From Bacillota bacterium (GTDB taxonomy: Bacteria > Bacillota > Clostridia > Christensenellales > CAG-138), in contig JAEXEN010000037.1 in assembly GCA_023400985.1 (NCBI GenBank), positions 47,182-111,181 of the forward strand: a DNA stretch of 64,000 bases. The letters are read 5' to 3'. A program made the position numbers and the translations under genes. Within the stretch, counting starts at the first letter, position 1, and each line of letters starts with the position of its first letter. Below the pieces are notes generated by a model, which worked only from the letters and a program-made list of their open reading frames with translations, did not search any database and was not told where the DNA came from. This document shows positions 16,401 through 25,300 of the stretch, piece by piece.

Positions 16401-18011
16401 TCAAACGCTATTCTTGCGCATTTGTCCATTTTCAAATATATCGGCCACGAGGCTTTCCGTGGTTAACGCAGAAGAAGCAACGGATACCGCATTTTGTAAG
16501 GCACTGATAGAAACAGTCGCAGGATCTAATATTCCTTGCTCGATCATATTGCACATGCATTGACGGACCGCGTCAAACCCCCAGTCAGGGTCGTTTTTTG
16601 CAAGGACGCGTTTGAGCACCATCTCTCCTTCAAGTCCTGCATTTTCAGCAATCTGTTTGAGCGGCGCGCTAAGTGCTTTTTCGACAAGCTGCGCACCGAA
16701 GCGTTCCTCGCCTTCAAGGTTCTCCGCAGCCCATACCTTAAGTTCGCGCGAGGCTGTAAGATATGCGCAGCAGCCTCCTGCAACAATACCTTTCCGTGCG
16801 GCGGCACGCGTCGCGCTCACAGCATCCTCGATGCGAAGCTTCTTCTCATGAAGCTCCGCTTCCGTATATGCACCGACCCTAATCACGCCGACGCCGCCCG
16901 CAAGGCAGCCTGCACGCTCACGCAGCTTCAAAATATCAAAGTCGAATTCCGCACGTTCCAACTCCCGTTGTACATGCTCGATGCGCAGCTTAATCTTCCC
17001 CGCGTCCCCATATCCGCCTATGATGAGCGTACTGTCTTTACCGGAAATCACTTTTTTTGCATGCCCAAGCATGGCGATCGTCGCATCGGCAAGCTCCATG
17101 CCGAGCATCTCGCTTATCACCGTTCCGCCTGTCAACACGGCCATATCCAGTAAAAGGTCTCGACGGCGCTCTCCGAGGCTCGGCGCCTTCACACACAAAC
17201 AGTTGAATTTTCTCTGCATTTTATTCACAACGATAGGTGCAAGCGCTTCGTTTGTAAAGCTATCGGCAACAATCAAAAGCGGTTTCCCTCGATTCATCAG
17301 TTGTTCTATGATCGGCAGAAGCTCTTGAAAACTGCCGATCTTCCGGTCGGTGAGTAGGATATAAGGTTCCTCCAAGACCGCTTGCAGCTTTTTCGCATCG
17401 GTTATCATATGCGGTGTGATAAAACCACGGTCAAACTCCATGCCCTCTACCACTTCCGCCGTAGTCTTCGTGCCGCCGGACGCCTCAACGCTAATTACTG
17501 AATCATACGGCAGCTTTTCCATAATTTCGGAAATAAGTCTGCCGATTTCGGCGTCGCCGGATGAAATAGTGCCTACCCTTTCCACATCTTCTTTGCCGCG
17601 AACAGGGTGTGTGTTTGCACGAATGGTCTCCACGACCTTTTCGAGCGTCTTTTGCATACCCCTGCGCACTTCGACAGGGTTTGCACCGGCAGCGACATAT
17701 TTGACGCCTTCCACGATCATCGTCTGCGCCAAAATGATAGCTGTAGTAGCACCGTTCCCAGCCATATCGTTGGTTTTCGAGGAAACCACGCGCATGAGTT
17801 GCGCGCCCATATTTTCGTAAGGATTCGAAAGATATATTTCTCGCGCGATGGTCACGCCGTCATTGGTTACAAGCGGCGCTCCGACCCTTCGACTCAGCAC
17901 GACATTCCTCCCGCATGGACCGAAAGTCACGCGGGCCGTATTCGCCAGTTTGTCCACGCCTCGTATCAAAGCTAAGCGGGCCTCTTGTCCTAAAAGCATT
18001 CCACTCTTCAT
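16401..18011 (-). CDS. GroEL (Cpn60) paralogue with altered ATPase site
   Basis: Group I chaperonin fold, 536 residues, alignable end to end with E. coli GroEL. It looks unlike a working house chaperonin. The nucleotide loop AGDGTTTA reads AGNGATTA, so the Mg-binding Asp (E. coli Asp87) is Asn86 and a phosphate-binding Thr is Ala88. GPKGRN is GPCGRN, and GVVAGGGVAL is GIVAGGCCAYL. The second catalytic Asp (in RIEDAVSAT) is kept. The C-terminal GGM tail is absent, there is no groES next to it, and no CIRCE operator is seen. Twelve or so Cys is high for the family. Start ATG 18011 follows AGGAGG. Probably a specialised or regulatory paralogue. Confidence 0.9.
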   Translation of the reverse strand: MKSGMLLGQEARLALIRGVDKLANTARVTFGPCGRNVVLSRRVGAPLVTNDGVTIAREIYLSNPYENMGAQLMRVVSSKTNDMAGNGATTAIILAQTMIVEGVKYVAAGANPVEVRRGMQKTLEKVVETIRANTHPVRGKEDVERVGTISSGDAEIGRLISEIMEKLPYDSVISVEASGGTKTTAEVVEGMEFDRGFITPHMITDAKKLQAVLEEPYILLTDRKIGSFQELLPIIEQLMNRGKPLLIVADSFTNEALAPIVVNKMQRKFNCLCVKAPSLGERRRDLLLDMAVLTGGTVISEMLGMELADATIAMLGHAKKVISGKDSTLIIGGYGDAGKIKLRIEHVQRELERAEFDFDILKLRERAGCLAGGVGVIRVGAYTEAELHEKKLRIEDAVSATRAAARKGIVAGGCCAYLTASRELKVWAAENLEGEERFGAQLVEKALSAPLKQIAENAGLEGEMVLKRVLAKNDPDWGFDAVRQCMCNMIEQGILDPATVSISALQNAVSVASSALTTESLVADIFENGQMRKNSV

Positions 18012-18049
18012 GAATATCCTCCTAAAATACGTCAGACCGCATTTATCTT

Positions 18050-18084
18050 AAAAAACGGTCTCCCACATTCGTTCGGGAGGCCGT
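18050..18084 (-). terminator. Terminator of the dpp-MATE operon
   Basis: Minus-strand ACGGCCTCCC / GGGAGACCGT (9 of 10 paired), 10-base loop, then TTTTTT. It separates the transporter operon from the GroEL paralogue. Confidence 0.85.
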
Positions 18085-18139
18085 GGTATTGAGAGCTTTC
18101 CATATAGAATAACGCGCCAGATGTCGGCATGCAATGTGC

Positions 18140-19543
18140 TTATCTAACCTCGTCCATAAGAGAAGGCGCCGTTGGGGGAGCCGTCTTGCGGCGGAATTCC
18201 ACGACAATGAGCGCAAGCATTACAAGCGCGATTACCGCCGTAATGGTATCTGAGATAGGCTGCGAGTAAATAACACCGTTAAACTGGAACTTACTCGGCA
18301 ATGTCAGGATAAGCGGAATAAAGAAAATGCCATTTCTTGAAAGCGCGAGTATACCCGATTGCATCGCCCTGCCGCAGGATTGAAACAGCATGTTGGCGAT
18401 GATGCTTACCGTCGCCATAGGTAACGCAAAGAGCTGTGCCTTTAAAATCATAGCGCCGAGCGAACGGAATGCCGCATCTTCGGCTCGGAAAAAGCCCATG
18501 ATCGGATTGCCGAATACGGTCCCTACGACTGTAGAAAGCACGGCAAAGCACATGCTCACAAGCATGACGAAGCCAAAACCCCTCATGACGCGCTTATAGA
18601 GCTTTGCGCCGTAGCAATAGCCGCACATGGGTTGAAAGCCCTGCCCGAGGCCCATCAAAATAGATGTGAGGATATTGATAATGCGGCTTGCCACCGTCAT
18701 TCCGGCAAGCGCTGCATCGCCGTAAGGCGCGGCGGCATTGTTCAAGAGGATGCCTGAAAGGCTCAGCAGACAAATACGGAAGAAATCGGGAGAACCTATC
18801 TTCAAAATCTCCGAAAGAGTAGCCCAATTCGGCGTAAAGTATTTCCACGATATTTTAAGAACGCTTTTCCCCCGCAAAACGTAGGACAGGAGAATAAAGA
18901 AGCTGGCTGTTTGGCTGATGCTGGTTGCGACTGCCGCGCCGATAATGCCCATATGGAACACGAAGATGAACAACGGTGCAAGTATCACGTTGATCACGGC
19001 GCCGCTTACGGTCCCCGCTACCGCTATCCATATACTTCCCTCTTGGCGGATGGCTTGACTCAAAACGAACGTAGCACTGAAAAAAGGCGTCGCGAGTATC
19101 ACATAAAACGCAAAATCCCACGCATACGGCAAAATGGTGGGAGTCGCCCCAAAAGCCGTGAGTATAGGGTTCAAAAAGATAATGGACATAACGCCTACCA
19201 CCGCACAGACGAAAATTGACATAAAAAACGCCGTGGAAATGCTGCGGTCGGCCGCCTCATCATCCTTGCTGCCACGCGCGCGCGTGGCATAGCTACCCGC
19301 GCCAATGGCGAACGCGAGCGCAATCGCCTGTATGATTTGGAATAGCGGCATGGCAATGCCAGGCGCGGCAGTCGCGCTCGTACTGATCTGGCTGATAAAA
19401 TAGGTATCCGCAATGTTATAAAGCGAACTTATGATCAGGCTGGCGATAGCCGGTACGGACATGGATAAGATAAGCCTACTTACGGGTCCCGTCGTCATTT
19501 TTTCATACCGCTGCTTTGCCAGCGATAAATCGACTTGCGACAT
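18140..19543 (-). CDS. MATE-family efflux transporter
   Basis: Twelve-span cation/drug antiporter, 467 residues from ATG 19543 (AGGAGG 4 bases upstream; a longer reading to 19606 has no site). Typical MATE features are the N-terminal LSVPAIASLIISSLYNIADTYF and the internal repeat of two six-span halves. It follows the ABC ATPase gene by 40 bases on the same strand and ends the operon, so it may export a product or analogue of what the transporter brings in; that is inference. Confidence 0.9.
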   Translation of the reverse strand: MSQVDLSLAKQRYEKMTTGPVSRLILSMSVPAIASLIISSLYNIADTYFISQISTSATAAPGIAMPLFQIIQAIALAFAIGAGSYATRARGSKDDEAADRSISTAFFMSIFVCAVVGVMSIIFLNPILTAFGATPTILPYAWDFAFYVILATPFFSATFVLSQAIRQEGSIWIAVAGTVSGAVINVILAPLFIFVFHMGIIGAAVATSISQTASFFILLSYVLRGKSVLKISWKYFTPNWATLSEILKIGSPDFFRICLLSLSGILLNNAAAPYGDAALAGMTVASRIINILTSILMGLGQGFQPMCGYCYGAKLYKRVMRGFGFVMLVSMCFAVLSTVVGTVFGNPIMGFFRAEDAAFRSLGAMILKAQLFALPMATVSIIANMLFQSCGRAMQSGILALSRNGIFFIPLILTLPSKFQFNGVIYSQPISDTITAVIALVMLALIVVEFRRKTAPPTAPSLMDEVR

Positions 19544-19583
19544 GATTCCTCCTAATTGGAATTGGATTGAAAAAGGATTACTA

Positions 19584-20585
19584 TCAACTGCATAACGACC
19601 GCGCATGGTGGCAGGCTACGAGGTGTCCCTCCCCGCGGTCGACCAGTACGGGCCTTTCCGTCTTGCATTCCGCCGATGCTTGCAGGCACCGCGGATGGAA
19701 AGGACAACCGCAAGGCGCATGAATAGGGCTTGGAACTTCGCCCTCCAAAAGTACTCTGTGACGAGTTTTTTCTTCGTAATAATCGGTTGTAGGCACAGCG
19801 GAAAGCAATGCTTGGGAGTATGGATGCAACGTTTTACAATAAAGATCGCATGAATCCATGACCTCCACCAGATGCCCAAGATACATCACACCGATTCGAT
19901 CTGCGATATGCCTTACGACCGCGAGATCATGAGCCACAAAAATATAAGTGAGATCGAGCTCTCGTTGTAGTTTTTCAAATAGGTTGATGATCTGGGCCTG
20001 AATAGACACATCAAGCGCACTCACAGGCTCGTCACATACGATAAGCTTCGGATTGCACGCTAGGGCGCGCGCGATACCGAGACGCTGGCGCTGGCCACCG
20101 GAAAGCTCGTGCGGATAGCGGTTTGTCATCTCGGGGCTCAAGCCGACAAGCACCAAAAGCTCATCAATCCTGTTTTTTACCTCGATGGGTGAATGCGGCT
20201 TTTTATCGGCGATCAAGGCCTCCTTGAGCATGGAGCGGACCGATTGGCGCGGGTCGAGGGAACTATAAGGATCTTGAAAGATCATCTGCATATCGCGGCG
20301 GAACTGCTTGAGTTCACGGAGAGAGGCGCTTGCGATGTCCTTCCCGTCATAGATCACCTTGCCTGCGGTCGGATCGAGCACGCGCAAAACGCATTTACCG
20401 GTGGTCGTTTTTCCGCAACCAGATTCGCCTACCAATCCAAAGGTCTTACCGCGTTTCACCTCAAAGCTCACGTCGTCTACTGCCCTGACCCAATTAGAAG
20501 GGCGCCCGAAAAAACCTTTTCGCACGGGAAAGTGCATTTTTAGATTTTCCACCTTTAGAAGCGTTTCATTGGCGTTGTTCATCAT
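19584..20585 (-). CDS. Dipeptide/oligopeptide ABC transporter ATPase (DppF/OppF-type)
   Basis: ATP-hydrolysing subunit of a peptide- or nickel-type importer, about 333 residues. Walker A GESGCGKTT, Q-loop FQDPYSSLDPR, signature LSGGQRQR, Walker B LIVCDEP, switch His in FVAHD, then the family's C-terminal Cys-rich tail (CGCPFHPRC), which in some members binds an Fe-S cluster. Start ATG 20585 overlaps the stop of the preceding ATPase gene and follows GGAGG. Confidence 0.93.
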   Translation of the reverse strand: MMNNANETLLKVENLKMHFPVRKGFFGRPSNWVRAVDDVSFEVKRGKTFGLVGESGCGKTTTGKCVLRVLDPTAGKVIYDGKDIASASLRELKQFRRDMQMIFQDPYSSLDPRQSVRSMLKEALIADKKPHSPIEVKNRIDELLVLVGLSPEMTNRYPHELSGGQRQRLGIARALACNPKLIVCDEPVSALDVSIQAQIINLFEKLQRELDLTYIFVAHDLAVVRHIADRIGVMYLGHLVEVMDSCDLYCKTLHPYSQALLSAVPTTDYYEEKTRHRVLLEGEVPSPIHAPCGCPFHPRCLQASAECKTERPVLVDRGEGHLVACHHARSLCS

Positions 20586-21580
20586 ATTTTGTCCTCCACA
20601 ATATCCCGATGACATGCGACGAAATGCTCTTTTCCGTCCGTATGGCGAAGCATCGGGAATACGCCATTTTTACAGCTCTCGTCCACATAGGGACATCTTG
20701 GCAAAAATGCGCATTGATTCGGCAGATCGATTAGGTTGGGCGGTGCCCCCACGATGGGGATAAGTTGTTCGTCGGCAATTTCTTCAAGCCTCGGTACGGA
20801 CTTCAAAAGTCCTATGGTATACGGATGCCGCGGCTTCGTAATAATCTCCTCCGTGCTGCCCGACTCGATGATGCAGCCAGCATACATCACATAAATGCGC
20901 TGGGTATGGCGTGTGACGAGGCCGAGATTATGGGTAACGATGACAAGCGAAGTTTTATATTTTTCTACAAGACCAAGTAATAGATCCATGACCTGTGCCT
21001 GTATCGTCACATCGAGCGCCGTCGTCGGCTCATCCGCAATAATGAGTTTGGAGTTGCAGGCGATTGCGGTCGCGATTAACACCCTCTGGCGCATACCGCC
21101 GCTCATTTCGAACGGGTAGCTTTTCATGCGGCGTTCCGGATCGGGAATACTTACATCCTTGAGCGCTTGCACGCCTATCTCCCAAGCCTCCTTACGGCTT
21201 ACCCTTTTGTGCTTTCGTATCACCTCGCATAGCTGGTTCCCTACGGTATAGACTTGATTGAGAGCCGTCATGGGCTCCTGAAAGATCATTGCAATCTCCG
21301 CACCGCGTATGCTTTGCATCTGTTTGGACGCAGGCCCATATTCAAGCAGGTTTTTGCCGCGCCATAACACCTCGCCGCCGACAATCTTACCGGGCGGGCT
21401 TTGTACGAGTTGCATCACAGACATCTGCGTCACGCTTTTGCCGCAGCCGGACTCACCCACCACCGCGATGACTTCCTGTTCGTCCACATGGAAGGATACG
21501 TCATTTACCGCCTTTACTTCTCCGGCTACCGTAAAAAATGACGTTTTAAGATTTTTTACTTCCAACAGCTTTGCACGCAT
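20582..21580 (-). CDS. Dipeptide/oligopeptide ABC transporter ATPase (DppD/OppD-type)
   Basis: Partner ATPase of 332 residues. Walker A GESGCGKSV, signature MSGGMRQR, Walker B LIIADEPTTALD, switch His in VTHNL, and the oligopeptide C-terminal extension with CAFLPRCPYVDESC. One base separates it from the permease gene upstream and it overlaps the next ATPase, so all four transporter genes are tightly coupled. Confidence 0.93.
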   Translation of the reverse strand: MRAKLLEVKNLKTSFFTVAGEVKAVNDVSFHVDEQEVIAVVGESGCGKSVTQMSVMQLVQSPPGKIVGGEVLWRGKNLLEYGPASKQMQSIRGAEIAMIFQEPMTALNQVYTVGNQLCEVIRKHKRVSRKEAWEIGVQALKDVSIPDPERRMKSYPFEMSGGMRQRVLIATAIACNSKLIIADEPTTALDVTIQAQVMDLLLGLVEKYKTSLVIVTHNLGLVTRHTQRIYVMYAGCIIESGSTEEIITKPRHPYTIGLLKSVPRLEEIADEQLIPIVGAPPNLIDLPNQCAFLPRCPYVDESCKNGVFPMLRHTDGKEHFVACHRDIVEDKI

Positions 21581-21581
21581 C

Positions 21582-22499
21582 TTACAGTTTCCCCCTCAGC
21601 CTCGGGTCGAGTGCATCGCGAAGGCCGTCGCCCACAACACTCAGCGAAATAATTAAGAGCATCAGCGCAATACCTGGCGCAAGCGCGAGCGCCGGCTTGA
21701 ACATCAAGTAGTTATAGCCCTCCGACACCATAGTGCCCCATGCGGGCGTCGGCGCCGTAATACCTACGCCAAGGTAAGCAAGGCCCGCTTCGATCATGAT
21801 TGCCGTGCCAACGCCGCTCGAGAACATGACGATGATGGTCGCAAAACAGTTCGGCAGAAGGTGTTTGAACATAATCTTTAAGCGGCTTTGTCCTACCAAA
21901 CCTGCTGCAACAACATAATCATTTTCTTTAAGCGAAAGTACTTGACCATTTATCATACGCACATAACCGGGTATGGAAGAAATACCGATGATGAAGCTTA
22001 TCGCAAAGATTGATCCACCAAAAACGGCAGCAAGGCACATTGTAAGGATCAGCGGCGGGATCGAAAGCTCTGCATCCACAAAGCGCATGATGATTCCGCC
22101 GACAATACCGCCGAAATAACCTGCAATCAAGCCAAGCGTTACACCGATCACCATTGCCCATATACTTGAAAGAAGGCCGGTAGAAAGCGAGATGCGCGCT
22201 CCGTATAAAATCCTGGTAAGAAGGTCTCTTCCAAGGTTATCGGTGCCGAGCCAATGCTTTGTTGAAGGGCCTTGCAGCGCATCTATGGGGGACTGTTCAT
22301 AGGGACTGTATGGGGAAATGACTGGTCCTAACGCGGCCGCCACGATGAACAGGCATAATATGATGAAGCACGCTTTGGAAAGAATGCCACGCCCAAAAAA
22401 CACACGGATGAATTGCTTGCGGGAAGCGCGTTTACGGGTCTTTTCCACCTGCAATAACTTTCCGTCCGAAACGGTATTGCCAAAAGCTCTGCTCTCCAT
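21582..22499 (-). CDS. Peptide-type ABC transporter permease (DppC/OppC-type)
   Basis: Inner-membrane permease, 305 residues from ATG 22499 (GGAGG 8 bases upstream). N-terminal cytosolic segment, a first span, the conserved LGTDNLGRDLLTRILYGARISL motif after the periplasmic loop, and the EAA loop region EAGLAYLGVGITAPTPAWG. Five further spans. Starts 5 bases after the other permease gene stops. Confidence 0.92.
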   Translation of the reverse strand: MESRAFGNTVSDGKLLQVEKTRKRASRKQFIRVFFGRGILSKACFIILCLFIVAAALGPVISPYSPYEQSPIDALQGPSTKHWLGTDNLGRDLLTRILYGARISLSTGLLSSIWAMVIGVTLGLIAGYFGGIVGGIIMRFVDAELSIPPLILTMCLAAVFGGSIFAISFIIGISSIPGYVRMINGQVLSLKENDYVVAAGLVGQSRLKIMFKHLLPNCFATIIVMFSSGVGTAIMIEAGLAYLGVGITAPTPAWGTMVSEGYNYLMFKPALALAPGIALMLLIISLSVVGDGLRDALDPRLRGKL

Positions 22500-22504
22500 A
22501 ACGC

Positions 22505-23455
22505 TTACCTCCGTGCAAGTCTGATACGTGGATCCACCAGGCCATATAAAATATCTACCAGAAGGTTGACGCCTACCGTAAAGAGGGAAATCAGCAAAGT
22601 ACAGCACTGTACGATAAGGTAATCCCTATTATTAATAGCACTCGTAAGGAGCTGCCCAATTCCTGCGATATTGAAAAGCGCTTCTACCAGCAGCGACCCG
22701 CCGATGACAATGCGGACTTGCATACCCACGATGGTGACGATAGGTATCATCGTGTTTTTTAACGCGTGTTTATAGACGACGCTCGCCTCACCAAGGCCGT
22801 TTGCCCGGGCGGTTCGTATATAGTCTTGATTGACGGAATCCAGCATGTTTGTACGCGTTTGACGCGCAACGCCTGCGATCATGCCAAGCGCCATGCAGGA
22901 AACCGGAAGAATCGCTTGCCGAACGAATCCGGCGAGATCCTCAGAAGGGCTTGTGTAGCCCTGTATGGGAAGTATCTTAAGCCATACCGAAAAGAATAGA
23001 ATTGAAAGGATGCCTGTCCAGAACACAGGCATTCCGAGCGTTACCGTTGTAAAGAAAGTCAGTATCTGGTCAAGTATCTTCCCGCGCCTTACTGCACTCA
23101 CGATGCCGACAAAAATACCCAGCGGCACTGAGATTACCAGCGCGCATATGCCAATCGATACTGTGCGTGGCAGGCGCTCTGCGATAATATCGGCAACAGG
23201 CCGCTTATAAATGACCGACTCGCCAAAATCACCCTTGAACATGTTTTGCAACCATAGTGTATACTGCACAAGGATCGGTTTATCCAAATTCATTTCTTCG
23301 CGCAGCGCTTGAACATCTTCTTCGGATGCTTCAAACCCAAGTGCAAGGCGCGCCGGATCCCCGGGCATAATCTGCATGAGCGAAAACGCAAAGATTGACA
23401 CGATGAAGACGACTAATAGAGAAATGAGCAGCCTTTTCACGATGTATGAAACCAT
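22505..23455 (-). CDS. Peptide-type ABC transporter permease (DppB/OppB-type)
   Basis: 316-residue permease with six spans, the N-terminal FSLMQIMPGDPA motif and the EAA-type loop (ARANGLGEASVVYKHALKNTMIP). Pairs with the DppC-type protein. Preceded by a 155-bp gap that holds a large hairpin, after the binding-protein gene. Confidence 0.93.
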   Translation of the reverse strand: MVSYIVKRLLISLLVVFIVSIFAFSLMQIMPGDPARLALGFEASEEDVQALREEMNLDKPILVQYTLWLQNMFKGDFGESVIYKRPVADIIAERLPRTVSIGICALVISVPLGIFVGIVSAVRRGKILDQILTFFTTVTLGMPVFWTGILSILFFSVWLKILPIQGYTSPSEDLAGFVRQAILPVSCMALGMIAGVARQTRTNMLDSVNQDYIRTARANGLGEASVVYKHALKNTMIPIVTIVGMQVRIVIGGSLLVEALFNIAGIGQLLTSAINNRDYLIVQCCTLLISLFTVGVNLLVDILYGLVDPRIRLARR

Positions 23456-23517
23456 TTTCCCACCTCAACAGCGCCGCTCGGCTGATTTGTAAGCTTTTAT
23501 AATTGAGTAAATATGTG

Positions 23518-23560
23518 CGCCCCTCCGTTTTGCGGAGCCTTTCCGCAAAGCGGAGAGGCG
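23518..23560. repeat. Large hairpin between binding-protein and permease genes
   Basis: Arms CTCCGTTTTGCGGA and TCCGCAAAGCGGAG (13 of 14 paired), extended outward by a CGCC / GGCG pairing. The T-run (23563-23569) follows only on the plus strand. For the leftward transcript there is no T-run, so an RNA-stability or processing hairpin that raises binding-protein levels above permease levels is likelier than a terminator. Confidence 0.55.
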
Positions 23561-23610
23561 CGGTTTTTTGTATCGCATAGCCCTTTATGCGCCGCATTTA
23601 GATGTTACAG

Positions 23611-25236
23611 CTATTCCTCGATCCATGCCTGCCACACATCGCCGCGGAGGTTTTGTACAGTGCAGAACTCATGGTTTTTGATTTCGGGACGTACAAAACT
23701 TATGCCCTGCGTAACAAGCACGGTCTTGCAAAGTATATCCTGATCAAACACGATGGAGGCTACGTTCTTCGCATGCTCTATTATCTCATCTTCCGTCGCA
23801 GAGGTAGAAATGGCACGCGCCTCCGTGTTGAGTTCTTCGGAGATCACGAATGCATTCATGCCAAGACCAAATGCGATATCGTTGATGAAAGTAGTGGTAT
23901 ACTGGGACGCGGCGCCCGGTTCAAAGCCCATCATATGTAGCAACATCCCCTGTTCCCAGCCGCCGATATAGTTTACGTAGGCAGCGCCTTCGATGGGTTG
24001 CAGCGTTACATTGATATTGATGGCAGCAAGCTGCTGCTGAACCATCTGCGCGACGTTGCCAATCAGAACGCCGCTCGCATACGTGAGGGTGGTGCTGAAT
24101 CCATCGGAATAACCGGCCTGCGCGAGCAATTCTTTTGCCTTGGTGAGGTCATAGGGCTGCGCCTGCACGTTCGCGTTATAAAACGAGGTATCAGGAAGAG
24201 CCCATTGATTGGTCTTGAGTGCATAGCCGTAGGTAAGCGTGTCGAGGATGCTCTGCGTATCTATGGCATAGCTTGCCGCCTCGCGCACCAATTTGTTGGA
24301 GAATGGATCATTTGTATCTTTCATATTGAAGCAAAGGGTGTAGGCATAGCTCGGCAGAACAACGCTGGCCTTCTGAAGCTCAGAGTTGGAACTGAGTTGC
24401 TGCACAAGGCTATAGTTTTCGGTGACCATTGCATCAATCTCACCGGTCTGTAGCGCCGTAGCGGCAACAAGCTCTTCGGCATAGTACACGATATCAACGC
24501 CTTCCAGATTCACTTCGCCACGCCAATAAGCGTCGTTGCGCGCAAGTTTCATACTCACATCGGCTGTAAACTCCTCAATGGTGAATGGGCCGGTGCCGAC
24601 AGGATTGGTCTTAAGCCATTCTTCACCATTTTTGTCGTAAGCTTCCTTGCTGGCTACAAGCACCGTGCGGCAGAGAGAGTAATCGAACAGCGCGTCCCAA
24701 GAAGTGAAATGGCATACGACAGTCTTCTCGTCCACGGCTTCTGCGTGATCATAGTTGATGAAGAAAGAGCTCGAGAGGATACCGTTAGCTTTGTAGAAAT
24801 CAAGATTCCAAACCAATGCTTCCGCATTGAGAGGGCTGCCATCGGTGAAGGTGATACCGTCACGAATCTTAAGCGTCCAAGTAAGGGCTTGCGCATCCGG
24901 CGTCATGCTCTCTACAAGGAAGGGCTCGGGCGTACCATCCTTACCGTAACGCATGATTGGCTCATACCAATAGCCTTGGAATGCAACGGCCATGGTACCG
25001 CGAATTTCGTACCACGAAAGCGTAGTGGGCATAGCGGCGGAAACAACGAGCGTTCCACCCTTTACCGGCTGCCCGTCCGTAGGTGCGGGGGCGTCCGTGC
25101 TGACGGGAGCCTGTGTTTGCGGCGTATTCGTATCATTGCTGCCGCTAGGCTCATTGGGCGTCGTGCTGCATGCTGCGAGAGAAAAAACCATCAGCACAGC
25201 CATTGTCAACCACAAATGTTTCCTGAAGGTCTTCAT
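23611..25236 (-). CDS. Peptide/nickel-type ABC transporter substrate-binding lipoprotein
   Basis: SBP family 5 lipoprotein, 541 residues from ATG 25236 (AGGAGG 10 bases upstream). Lipobox LAAC (Cys about 23), a Thr/Pro/Ala-rich linker, then the family 5 fold with PDAQALTWTLKIRDGITFTDGSPLNAEAL, the usual signature. Family 5 proteins bind oligopeptides, nickel chelates, opines, some sugars or organic acids. Given the enzymes upstream, a small organic acid or conjugate is possible. It is 64 bases after the PEP-mutase-fold gene and 155 before dppB. Confidence 0.92.
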   Translation of the reverse strand: MKTFRKHLWLTMAVLMVFSLAACSTTPNEPSGSNDTNTPQTQAPVSTDAPAPTDGQPVKGGTLVVSAAMPTTLSWYEIRGTMAVAFQGYWYEPIMRYGKDGTPEPFLVESMTPDAQALTWTLKIRDGITFTDGSPLNAEALVWNLDFYKANGILSSSFFINYDHAEAVDEKTVVCHFTSWDALFDYSLCRTVLVASKEAYDKNGEEWLKTNPVGTGPFTIEEFTADVSMKLARNDAYWRGEVNLEGVDIVYYAEELVAATALQTGEIDAMVTENYSLVQQLSSNSELQKASVVLPSYAYTLCFNMKDTNDPFSNKLVREAASYAIDTQSILDTLTYGYALKTNQWALPDTSFYNANVQAQPYDLTKAKELLAQAGYSDGFSTTLTYASGVLIGNVAQMVQQQLAAININVTLQPIEGAAYVNYIGGWEQGMLLHMMGFEPGAASQYTTTFINDIAFGLGMNAFVISEELNTEARAISTSATEDEIIEHAKNVASIVFDQDILCKTVLVTQGISFVRPEIKNHEFCTVQNLRGDVWQAWIEE

Positions 25237-25300
25237 ATGCGCTTTTCCTCCTAAAAAGTGTAGAGTGGATATGGTAAGTTGGCTTTCCAACCGTTACCCG

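Noticed and set aside
17990..18060. Possible heat-shock CIRCE operator ahead of the GroEL paralogue
   Set aside because: Neither TTAGCACTC nor GAGTGCTAA is present upstream of the start.
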